Source: Caldisericota bacterium
Lineage (GTDB): Bacteria; Caldisericota; Caldisericia; Cryosericales; Cryosericaceae
Direction of reading: 5' to 3'
NCBI GenBank assembly: GCA_026390245.1
Contig: JAPLGI010000127.1
Span: forward strand, 1-12,885
Length of the DNA: 12,885 nucleotides
The stretch's first letter is position 1, and each line of letters opens with the position of its first letter. Below the pieces are notes generated by a model that saw only the letters and a list, made by a program, of their open reading frames with translations, was not told where the DNA came from and ran no database searches. The translations under genes and the position numbers were made by a program. Of this stretch, positions 1 through 6,715 are shown in pieces.

Positions 1-459
1 CTCTGCTGTACGCATCGCCGCGCCGCTCCACGTACCTGCCCACAGGTCTCCCGCCCGTGTCACCAGAACGCAGTTGACGCGGTTGTCAGGCAAGCCTTCT
101 TCTGTCGTGAACCAGGTCGCCTGTCCATCTTTCCAGCGCACCAGTCCGTGCTCGGAGGCAAACCACAGTGCGCCGCCTGGATCCCGTGCAATACCACGCA
201 CATACGTCATCGGGCGCCCCGCATCGACGATTGCGGTCACCGTTCGGGTCCGGGTGTCGACAGAGCAGACGCCGTCCACGCCGCCGCACCAGAGCGAATT
301 TCCCTCCACAAGCAGTGCAAAAACGTCTCCGGGCGGGCGCAGGATATGGATCCCTGTGAGTGGGTGGGGCGGTGCCGACAGAGTGGCATCCCGCGGAATG
401 GAACACCCTGTCATCAGACAGCCTGATATCACAAGCAGTGCTACGATAGCCCGCCTCAT
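1..459 (-). CDS. Lipoprotein with two-component-regulator-propeller repeats (partial, C-terminus outside window)
   Basis: The frame is open from ATG at 459 to the left edge, giving 153 residues with no stop. The N-terminus is a lipoprotein signal: basic residues, a hydrophobic stretch, and candidate lipobox cysteines C14 (VISGC) and C19 (LMTGC). From about residue 44 there are beta-propeller blade repeats of the Reg_prop type. The clearest spans residues 85-150, with ALWFASEHGLVRW, then GLPDNRVNCV, then GDLWAGTWSGAA. This matches the family pattern 'GLP-N-V--I--D--G-LW-GT-GL'. Such propellers usually form the periplasmic sensor part of hybrid two-component systems; here the module is a free lipoprotein, at least in the visible part. 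Its ATG overlaps the ATPase stop (ATGA, 459-456), so it was probably translationally coupled as the last visible gene of the iron-type ABC operon. A role in sensing or binding related to transport is inference. The full length and number of blades are unknown. Confidence 0.8.
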   Translation of the reverse strand, partial: MRRAIVALLVISGCLMTGCSIPRDATLSAPPHPLTGIHILRPPGDVFALLVEGNSLWCGGVDGVCSVDTRTRTVTAIVDAGRPMTYVRGIARDPGGALWFASEHGLVRWKDGQATWFTTEEGLPDNRVNCVLVTRAGDLWAGTWSGAAMRTAE

Positions 460-1045
460 GCCGACCCACTTGTCAGGAGACGACCGTTCTCGAGCCGCAT
501 CAGCCTGCCTCCGACCGCGCGCGCCTCGGCCTCATCGTGCGTCACATAGACCAGGACTGTTTCGCGCGATCGGACGACTTCATATACCAGCTGCTGCAGC
601 TCCGATCTGAGATCGGTGTCCAGGCTCGTCAGCGGTTCGTCCATGAGGAGGTGCAGCGCAGGGCGAGATCCGCCACCTTGCAGGCCTCGAGGGCTTCGGT
701 CATGCGCCGCCGGGCTTCCGGGCGCGGAAGGTCACCCAGTCCGTACAGGACATTCTGCGCTACGGTCATGTGTGGCCACAGCGCCCCCGCCTGAAAGACG
801 AACCCGATGTCGCGGCGCGAGGGCTCCATCCGAATGTTTCCGGCGGTGCTGGCAAGTTTGCCATCCAGGCGTACGCTTCCTTCGGATGGTGCCACCAATC
901 CTGCCAGCACTCGGAGAAGGGTCGTCTTTCCTGCCCCGGACCTGCCCATCACGACGATCCGCTCGCCGTCAGCCACAGTTAGCTCCAGATTCGACAGGAT
1001 CGCCCTGCCCCCGAGAGCAACTCCCAGCCCGGTGCATTCGATCAC
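456..1045 (-). pseudogene. Short ABC transporter ATPase, broken: frameshift with loss of the LSGGQ signature
   Basis: This would be the ATP-hydrolysing subunit of the iron(III)-type importer. Start is GTG at 1045, chosen because GGAGG (1055-1051) lies 5 nt upstream and the GTGA overlaps the permease stop. The first frame holds Walker A GRSGAGKTT and the Q-loop FVFQAGALWPHMT, reads on to a helix ending KVADLA, and then turns into nonsense with a stop at 629. A second frame, readable from about 661, gives RPALHLLMDEPLTSLD (Walker B and D-loop) and VYVTHDEAEA (H-loop), ending at 456. Between the two blocks the usual segment of about 25 residues with the signature motif is absent and the frame changes, consistent with one deletion of 3n+1 bases near 655-670. 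Without the signature this ATPase could not work by the normal mechanism. The intact form would have been about 220 residues, as in ThiQ-like ATPases, with no room for the C-terminal TOBE region of typical FbpC. An assembly or consensus error is a real alternative. Confidence 0.85.
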
Positions 1046-2598
1046 GTCAACCTCCACGCCCTGCGCCACGACACGAAGCCTGGTATGGTCAGCAGGAGTA
1101 CGCCCACGAAGAGCGCTAGGCACAATGTTGAGACCGTTCCAGATGCGCCATAGTGCAGGTAGTTGTAGATCGTGATCGACAGAGGCTGCTGCCCCGGCGG
1201 CATGACCATGAGGCTTCCTCCTACCTCCCCGACCACGAGGATGGCGACCACGAGGATGGCGGCCATGAGCACAGGCAGGAGCATCGGTAGCCACACGCGA
1301 AACATCCAGTTCCCACGCCTCCGCTCAAACACGCGCCCGGCATCCACTGCATCCATATCGGCCCGTGCCAGCCGTGCTCCGGTCATCAGACAGGCAAACG
1401 GCGCGAACCTGAAGGCCATGAGAAGTGCGGGTGTCACTTGAGCAATCCATTCACCGTGCACGACGCCACCCACAAGCAGGGCTCCGGTGCCCGCAACGGG
1501 ACCGGGCAATGCCAGCGGTATCAGGATGAGGGCACACAGCGACCACCCCTGCGGGCCAGGGTGGCTGATGAGAGGGGCTACGGCAATCGCAAGAATCATG
1601 CTCAGGGCACATGCAAAAAGAGCCATGCGCACGCTGACCCAGACAGATGGCGCGGCATCGACCACGGCGGTCCACAGTGCGCCGCGCAGTCCGCTCAACA
1701 TCGAAGCGCAGAGGCCTGCTGTGTCCGCTGCGAGCAGGCACACTGCACCCACGCACAGACACCGTGTCCAGCGCGACGAGCGCCAGAAACCGGGTGCCAC
1801 TCCTTCTCTGGTCGAAGGCGCGGAGACGGCTGCAGAAATGCTTCGAATGGCAGGCACGAGCGCCGCCAGGCCGATCAGAACGATCGGGACGGCCATTAAT
1901 GTAACGTCTGAGATGCGCCCCGTGGCGCTGAAGCGCGCGTACAGCTCCAGGGCATACGTATTGACGGAGAACAGGGAGGGAATGGCGAGGTCTCCCATGC
2001 AGAGCACAAACACGAGAAGAGCCCCCGACAACAGCACCGGCCTGGCGAGTGGCAACACAACCCTCCACAGCGAACGGTCCTGGGATCCCCGCATGAGTGC
2101 CGCATCCTCCAGCTGTGGGTCGATCATCGACCATGCGGCCAGAGCAATACCTGCTGTCAATGGCAGGTACACCATGCCCTGTACCCATAGCGCTGCTCCG
2201 AAACCCTGAAACGCCGGCAGTCTGACGCCTGCCACAGCGACCATCCGGCGGAACCACTCAGCTGCCCGCATCCAGGCCAGCGCATGGATATAGGGCGGAA
2301 TAACTATGGGAACAAACAGCGCCATCCTCAGCCAGCCCATCCTGCCCGAGGCACGCGGCAAGGCGAGCGACGCAGTGGTCCCTGCAACCAGGCACAGGAT
2401 GGCTGTTGCCCCCGCAAGGGCACAAGTGCGTGCTAGCAGAACCAGCGTCCGTCCTGATGGGATGGCCAGGTGCGCCAGCGCAGGATTGACGGTGAGAGAT
2501 CGTATCGCGTCCAGGCCAAGTGCCAGCAGAGGCAGACCAAACACGGCAAGAGCAGCAACAGTACCTGCAATACGCCACCAGCGGCTGCCCGTCGCCAT
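1042..2598 (-). CDS. Iron(III)-type ABC transporter permease, two fused membrane domains (FbpB/ThiP-like)
   Basis: This 518-residue integral membrane protein carries two BPD_transp_1 permease halves in one chain, as in FbpB and ThiP; a single copy would form the whole channel. The first half covers about residues 10-255, the second about 278-515, each with around six hydrophobic helices. The cytoplasmic EAA coupling loops that dock the ATPase are visible: EDAALMRGSQDRSLWRVVLP at 164-183, and around 416-442 with DAVDAGRVFERR followed by VWLPMLLP. The start is ATG 2598, 2 nt after the binding-protein stop. An open frame continues upstream to 2955 but overlaps that gene and has no membrane character. 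The stop overlaps the ATPase start (GTGA). The length fits the family and no damage is visible. Iron as substrate is inferred from the binding protein; thiamine or another small anion carrier is less likely. Confidence 0.92.
   Translation of the reverse strand: MATGSRWWRIAGTVAALAVFGLPLLALGLDAIRSLTVNPALAHLAIPSGRTLVLLARTCALAGATAILCLVAGTTASLALPRASGRMGWLRMALFVPIVIPPYIHALAWMRAAEWFRRMVAVAGVRLPAFQGFGAALWVQGMVYLPLTAGIALAAWSMIDPQLEDAALMRGSQDRSLWRVVLPLARPVLLSGALLVFVLCMGDLAIPSLFSVNTYALELYARFSATGRISDVTLMAVPIVLIGLAALVPAIRSISAAVSAPSTREGVAPGFWRSSRWTRCLCVGAVCLLAADTAGLCASMLSGLRGALWTAVVDAAPSVWVSVRMALFACALSMILAIAVAPLISHPGPQGWSLCALILIPLALPGPVAGTGALLVGGVVHGEWIAQVTPALLMAFRFAPFACLMTGARLARADMDAVDAGRVFERRRGNWMFRVWLPMLLPVLMAAILVVAILVVGEVGGSLMVMPPGQQPLSITIYNYLHYGASGTVSTLCLALFVGVLLLTIPGFVSWRRAWRLT
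1051..1055 (-). promoter_or_regulatory. Ribosome binding site that sets the ATPase start
   Basis: GGAGG lies 5 nt before GTG 1045, inside the end of the permease gene. It decides the start against a longer open frame reaching 1294, whose extra N-terminal residues are low-complexity Arg/Gly/His-rich shadow sequence of the permease. Confidence 0.75.
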
Positions 2599-2600
2599 CG

Positions 2601-3611
2601 CTATTGTCCGAAGATCGACGCAAGGTCCGCTCGTGCCGTCGCCAGTGAGAGCTGGACAGAATGGGGGTCTACGTCCATCCCCTTGACGGACCTTCCCGTC
2701 AGGGGGGCGATCCCCCTTTCCCGGCGTGTCGACAACTGACAGTATCCCTCCTGCATGAGCATGGTCTCGACGTCTGCGCTCAGAAGATAGCGAGTCAGGC
2801 CGTCCGCCTCTTCCTTGTGAGGACCTCCGCGAATCAGTGCCACGCTCGAAGGAATGACCAGAGTCCCCATCCCGTCCTGGTCCGGAACGACTACCGACAC
2901 CGGGTCTCCTCTCTTGACTGCTACCAGTGCATCGTCTGAATCGGTGATCCCCCACGTCAGTACACCCTGCCCTACGAGGTCCCGTACCGTTGCATTTCCG
3001 TCAACAATTCGTACGCCGGAGGAGCTCACCTGCTGGAAAAAAGCGCGCGCTCGAGCCTCCCCAAGCACGGAGTACAGTGCCGCCGCGTTCGCTGCCGTCG
3101 TGCCAAACAAGGGCATGGCCATGCCGACACTGCCTCGGGGATAGGCGGGGGAAACCATGTCCAGCACCGACGACGGGGTCGGCCCCCTGAGGACATTCGT
3201 GTTGACCAGGAGAACGCGAAAGCGGGCTGCGTGGCCGGCCCACAACCCATCGGGGTCACGGTACGCGGGCAGGATTCCCTGGTCAGCACCCTCGGGAAGT
3301 TTCCGCAGGATGTCTTGCTGCGCCAGTACCGACATCTGCGTCGTCTCGTTGTTCCAGAACACGTCACATACTGGGCGTTCCTGCTCCGCGACAAGGCGGT
3401 TGACGAGACCGGTGGTCTTGGCAGCTTCAGTGTCATAGACGACAAGGACGTGGATGCCACTTTGGGTTTCGTAGGCGTCGAACACAGGTTCCGCATACTG
3501 CTGGTCGACGGACGTGTAGCACACGACCGTCTGCCCTGTTCCGCCGCACCCGACGGCGGGAACCAGGAGCAATGCCACAGCGAGCACAAAGACCAGCGAA
3601 CTGGTCCGCAT
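2601..3611 (-). CDS. Iron(III)-type ABC transporter substrate-binding lipoprotein (FbpA/AfuA-like)
   Basis: This 336-residue extracytoplasmic binding protein has a lipoprotein signal with lipobox PAVGC (C22), so it is membrane-anchored. The mature protein begins with VVCYTSVDQQYAEPVFDAYE, then VYDTEAAKTTGLVNRL and DVFWNNE. Later come PLFGTTAANAAAL (167-179) and PDQDGMGTLVIPSSVALI (243-260). These are the standard landmarks of the Fe(3+)-type periplasmic binding family (SBP family 1/6, FbpA-like). The start is ATG 3611, 5 nt after the stop of the zinc-ribbon gene. The open frame upstream to 3716 only shadows that gene. No strong ribosome site precedes ATG 3611, so coupling to the upstream gene is likely. 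The paired tyrosines that bind iron in classic FbpA cannot be confirmed by eye, so the substrate stays provisional. Confidence 0.9.
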   Translation of the reverse strand: MRTSSLVFVLAVALLLVPAVGCGGTGQTVVCYTSVDQQYAEPVFDAYETQSGIHVLVVYDTEAAKTTGLVNRLVAEQERPVCDVFWNNETTQMSVLAQQDILRKLPEGADQGILPAYRDPDGLWAGHAARFRVLLVNTNVLRGPTPSSVLDMVSPAYPRGSVGMAMPLFGTTAANAAALYSVLGEARARAFFQQVSSSGVRIVDGNATVRDLVGQGVLTWGITDSDDALVAVKRGDPVSVVVPDQDGMGTLVIPSSVALIRGGPHKEEADGLTRYLLSADVETMLMQEGYCQLSTRRERGIAPLTGRSVKGMDVDPHSVQLSLATARADLASIFGQ

Positions 3612-3616
3612 GCGGA

Positions 3617-4327
3617 TCAGCGACGACTGAACAGCGACTGGAATGCCTTGGTGAAGGCAACCATGCCGAGCATCATGCCGCCGATCCAGATGATACCGCC
3701 GCTCTGGAGTGTCCACGCTGTTGCATCAGCGGGTGTCTGTGCCTGCAGCCACGTCACCGTCTCGTACAACTTGAGACCACAGAGGCCAAAGACCCCTGCG
3801 CTCAGGAGTGCTGCGAGAATGACCGGCACCCACCCCCTGACGGCGAGCGCGACGATCCCGCTCACCACGCACAGGAGCCCCAGCCCGACACTCAGCAGAT
3901 TCTGCAGGTTCAGCGGCGTAGTCTGCTTGCTGATGAACAACCCCTGTGCAGCCAGCATGGCAATACCACCAATGATCGCGATGAACCCACCACCAAGACG
4001 CTTCGCCGCTGTCGCACCACGAGCGCGCTGATAGCCTGCTGCAACAGGTGCCTGGGGAGGGGCAGGGCTGGCATACGGGCTCCTGGGCGCCGCGCCGGGT
4101 CCACCGTAGGATGCAGACTGCACTGGCGATGCAGGTGCTGGGCTGTAGGGTCCTGCGCCGACAGGCTGAGGGGAAGATCCTTGGGTCGCAGGTGCCGGGG
4201 CCCCCTGCTGGACGTCAACCGCTGCTGCCAGATTCTGTTCGGCAACATCTGCTCCGCAATTCGGACAATGCTTCGCTTCGGGAGGAATAGGCTTTCCACA
4301 TTCAATACAGAACTTCGCGGGTTCCAT
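3617..4327 (-). CDS. Zinc-ribbon membrane protein with Pro/Ala-rich linker and four transmembrane helices
   Basis: This 236-residue protein opens with a compact zinc ribbon, C7-x2-C10-x10-C21-x2-C24, of the kind found at the N-terminus of many uncharacterised bacterial membrane proteins. A low-complexity linker rich in Pro, Ala, Gly, Ser and Gln follows (about 40-100), then four hydrophobic helices near 112-132, 143-163, 165-186 and 209-229. The ribbon should lie in the cytoplasm, joined to the membrane part by the flexible linker. Start is ATG 4327 with GGAGG 7 nt upstream (4339-4335); an open frame to 4378 has no such site. It is the first gene behind the operon promoter and lies 5 nt before the binding-protein gene. 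No function is known to me. A membrane-bound regulator or assembly factor for the transporter is speculation. Confidence 0.85.
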   Translation of the reverse strand: MEPAKFCIECGKPIPPEAKHCPNCGADVAEQNLAAAVDVQQGAPAPATQGSSPQPVGAGPYSPAPASPVQSASYGGPGAAPRSPYASPAPPQAPVAAGYQRARGATAAKRLGGGFIAIIGGIAMLAAQGLFISKQTTPLNLQNLLSVGLGLLCVVSGIVALAVRGWVPVILAALLSAGVFGLCGLKLYETVTWLQAQTPADATAWTLQSGGIIWIGGMMLGMVAFTKAFQSLFSRR

Positions 4328-4399
4328 CGTTGGTCCTCCAGTGCTGTCTCGTATTCTCCGTGCACGTTCGACGGTCACGTGTTCATCGGCCCTGCGCTC

Positions 4400-4427
4400 A
4401 GTATATGGGATGGGCCATACGCTTCAA
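4400..4427 (-). promoter_or_regulatory. Promoter of the ABC transporter operon
   Basis: On the minus strand, TTGAAG (4427-4422), a 16-bp spacer and TATACT (4405-4400). Transcription would start near 4393, giving a leader of about 65 nt before ATG 4327. The leader contains two direct copies of ACGTG (4380-4376 and 4366-4362) that could be a protein site. No clear Fur or DtxR box was seen. Confidence 0.55.
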
Positions 4428-4455
4428 GGACCACTTCTGCGCCGGATACGTTCAC

Positions 4456-4483
4456 TTGACAGAATCGACGGCGAGCGCATGAT
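4456..4483 (+). promoter_or_regulatory. Promoter of lysA
   Basis: A perfect TTGACA (4456-4461), 16-bp spacer and CATGAT (4478-4483). It leaves a leader of about 60 nt before ATG 4550, too short for a lysine riboswitch. It lies back to back with the ABC operon promoter inside the 222-nt divergent region 4328-4549; nothing else was recognised there. Confidence 0.55.
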
Positions 4484-4549
4484 AGGGAGACTGATGCGGG
4501 GGCGGCATGGACCATCGTCTCGTCCGGCATCAGATCGGAAAGGACCGCG

Positions 4550-5737
4550 ATGAACAACGATCTCAACTATCAGGGCTCGGATCTTGTGCTTGACCGTCTG
4601 CCTCTCAACAGTATCGCGAGAGAATACGGCACGCCCGTCTACATCTACTCGGCTTCCTCGATCCGCAGGCAGGCTGCTCGTCTAGTGCAGAGTCTGGGCA
4701 CGATTGGGTCACTTCACTACGCGGTCAAGGCAAACGCCAACCCGGCACTTCTCGCCCTCGTCTTCAGCATGGGCATTGGGGCCGACACGGTGAGCCGGCG
4801 AGAAATCCAGGCGGCCCTGGATGCCGGCTGTCCTGCTGGCCACATCCTCTTCTCCGGCGTCGGAAAGACGCAGGAAGAACTGGCCTTTGCGCTCGACCAT
4901 GACATCTTCATCAACGCCGAGAGTGAGGAGGAACTGACTGCCATCGCCCGCCTGCGACGCGGAACTCGTGTCGGCATTCGCATCAATCCGGGCGTCGACG
5001 CACACACCCATCAGTACCTCACCACCGGTATGGACGAGAACAAGTTCGGCATCCCGGTTGACGCCGCCCCAGACGCCTTCCGGCTGGCCATCGATGCCGG
5101 GCTCGTTCCTGACACTATCTCTTGTCACATCGGCAGTCAGATTATGAGCCTCGAGCCCTATCGAAAGTCTCTGGCGCGCCTGCTGGAACTGCGCGATTCC
5201 CTGATGAGCGACGGCATTCCCGTGAGCCGTCTGGACATTGGCGGAGGATTCGGCATCAACTACAAAGATGGCTCCGACTTCGCCGTGGAAGACCTGCAGG
5301 CTCTCCTGCGTCGCGATGTCCCCGAAGGCATGAAGCTGTCGTTCGAGCCAGGCAGATACATTGCAGGACATGCAGGCACACTCCTGACGCTAGTCCTGTA
5401 CCGAAAGCGCTATGCCAGGACGTTCGTGGTTGTGGATGCAGGCATGAATGACCTCATTCGACCCGCGCTGTACCAGTCACACCACACGATCCTGCCGGTG
5501 ACCCGCAGGGATGCAGAACCAGTCCCCTGCGACATCGTAGGTCCCATCTGCGAGTCCGCAGACTGTTTCTCCCGAGACGTCCTTCTGCCGCTGCCTGAGC
5601 AGGGGGACTTGCATGCCATCTGCGATACGGGCGCATATGGATGGTCCATGAGCTCGACCTACAACAGCCGTCCCCTCCTGCCAGAAGTCCTGATCGAAGA
5701 CGGCGAGCCAGCTCTCATCCGCGAACGCGGCCTCTAG
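4550..5737 (+). CDS. lysA: Diaminopimelate decarboxylase LysA
   Basis: This cytoplasmic PLP enzyme converts meso-2,6-diaminopimelate to L-lysine and CO2, the last step of lysine synthesis. The 395 residues form the expected alanine-racemase-type barrel followed by the C-terminal beta domain. K60 in HYAVKANAN is the PLP lysine. H193 lies in CHIGSQI, the phosphate loop GGGFG is at 231-235, and EPGRY is at 266-270. C334-E335 in GPICESADCF supply the catalytic pair from the partner subunit. SSTYNSRP is at 368-375. The start is ATG 4550 with AAAGGA 5 nt upstream. The protein ends a few residues after LIRER; many homologues carry an additional short helix of the ETYEDLL type, so the tail is slightly short but all catalytic parts are present. 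It is the first gene of a two-gene unit with the flavodoxin fusion 10 nt downstream. Confidence 0.95.
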   Translation: MNNDLNYQGSDLVLDRLPLNSIAREYGTPVYIYSASSIRRQAARLVQSLGTIGSLHYAVKANANPALLALVFSMGIGADTVSRREIQAALDAGCPAGHILFSGVGKTQEELAFALDHDIFINAESEEELTAIARLRRGTRVGIRINPGVDAHTHQYLTTGMDENKFGIPVDAAPDAFRLAIDAGLVPDTISCHIGSQIMSLEPYRKSLARLLELRDSLMSDGIPVSRLDIGGGFGINYKDGSDFAVEDLQALLRRDVPEGMKLSFEPGRYIAGHAGTLLTLVLYRKRYARTFVVVDAGMNDLIRPALYQSHHTILPVTRRDAEPVPCDIVGPICESADCFSRDVLLPLPEQGDLHAICDTGAYGWSMSSTYNSRPLLPEVLIEDGEPALIRERGL

Positions 5738-5747
5738 GGAGTCTGTC

Positions 5748-6704
5748 ATGATCACAACGTCCGTCCTCTACGCTTCTCGCTATGGCACCACCCGCGACAT
5801 CGCCCGGGCGCTTGCCCGCATCCTGGGTCCGGCGCGCGCGTTGCCGGTCGAGGAACTTATTCCGGCTGCGTGCACGTGCGAGTTTGTCGTCATCGGGACC
5901 CCGATCTACGCTGAAGTGCCTGACCCCGGCGTCGTCCGTTTTGTCGAGGATCACCTGCCGTGGCTGACCCAGCGCAAGGTCGCGCTGTTCACTTCCAGCC
6001 TTGCGCCGGACAGCCAGGGACACTACCGCACATCGCTGTCCCGGCTGATCGGTCCGTCACTTGTCTCTGGGGCATCGCTGGGTGGTCGTCTCGATGTGGC
6101 TTCGCTGGACACCCCCGACCGCGCTGCGATGGAAGCCTTTGCCAGCATGACCCACTCATCGTTGACCAATGCTGACACGCTGAACTGGTCTACGGTGGCC
6201 GCATGGGGTCTTCAGCTGAAGGAGATCCGGGACTCCCTGGGCTGCCGGCTGGAGAGCGGGCAAGTGCGAGCCGAAATCGACAGATTCCTCTGCTCACACA
6301 ATACATGCGGTCTTGCCACGGCCGGGGCCGCGGGCGCCCGCTCAACGCCCATCGAATATGTCTATGCCGGCGACTGTCTGTATTTCCTCCGCGAGGGGGG
6401 CGCCAAGTTCGCCAACCTGCTCCTGAACCAGCACGTCTCCATCTGCATCTTCGATCCGTATCACACGATGGCCGACGTGGCAGGGCTCCAGCTGACGGGG
6501 ACGGCCCGCCTCGTGGACGCGCAGGAAGCGGCTGCCGACAGCGTCCTCCAGGCACAGCACTTGACGCGCGAAAAGCTTGGAAGACTGCCGTTCGAGCTCA
6601 ACATCATCGAGGTGCGCCTGGAGCGCGCGGAACTGCTGCTGTCTGCACTGAGCAAACGTGGAGTCGACAGCCGGCAGGTCTACAACTTCGCGGGTCCTTC
6701 CTGA
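5748..6704 (+). CDS. Flavodoxin-domain / PNPOx-like split-barrel fusion protein
   Basis: This 318-residue protein appears to contain two FMN-type modules. Residues 1-165 resemble the HemG-like flavodoxin_5 family: SVLYASRYGTTRDIA with the phosphate loop S10-T15, VVIGTPIYAEVP at 47-58, LGGRLDVASLD at 111-121, and NWSTVAAW at 146-153. Residues about 171-318 resemble the pyridoxamine-phosphate-oxidase-like FMN-binding split barrel: EIDRFLCSHNTCGLATAG, ST-PIEYVYAGDCLYF, GGAKFANLLLNQHVSICIF, and LTGTARLVD. The expected role is flavin-dependent electron transfer or reduction in the cytoplasm; the substrate is unknown. GGGAG (5737-5741) lies 6 nt before ATG 5748 and overlaps the lysA stop, so the two genes are cotranscribed and perhaps coupled. 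The link to lysine synthesis is only positional. The fusion order is readable without a frame break, so it looks genuine. Confidence 0.82.
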   Translation: MITTSVLYASRYGTTRDIARALARILGPARALPVEELIPAACTCEFVVIGTPIYAEVPDPGVVRFVEDHLPWLTQRKVALFTSSLAPDSQGHYRTSLSRLIGPSLVSGASLGGRLDVASLDTPDRAAMEAFASMTHSSLTNADTLNWSTVAAWGLQLKEIRDSLGCRLESGQVRAEIDRFLCSHNTCGLATAGAAGARSTPIEYVYAGDCLYFLREGGAKFANLLLNQHVSICIFDPYHTMADVAGLQLTGTARLVDAQEAAADSVLQAQHLTREKLGRLPFELNIIEVRLERAELLLSALSKRGVDSRQVYNFAGPS

Positions 6705-6715
6705 GCGGTCGTCCG

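Noticed and set aside
1487..2209. A 240-residue plus-strand open frame, and similar long frames opposite the permease and binding-protein genes
   Set aside because: They are antisense to well-recognised genes, contain no domain pattern, and are rich in Arg, Ala and Pro as expected for GC-rich shadow frames.
1042..2955. Reading the permease as a 637-residue protein
   Set aside because: The first 119 residues overlap the binding-protein gene and are low-complexity charged sequence; the true start is ATG 2598.
4490..4549. A lysine riboswitch in the lysA leader
   Set aside because: The predicted leader is about 60 nt, far too short for the lysine aptamer, and no terminator hairpin is present.
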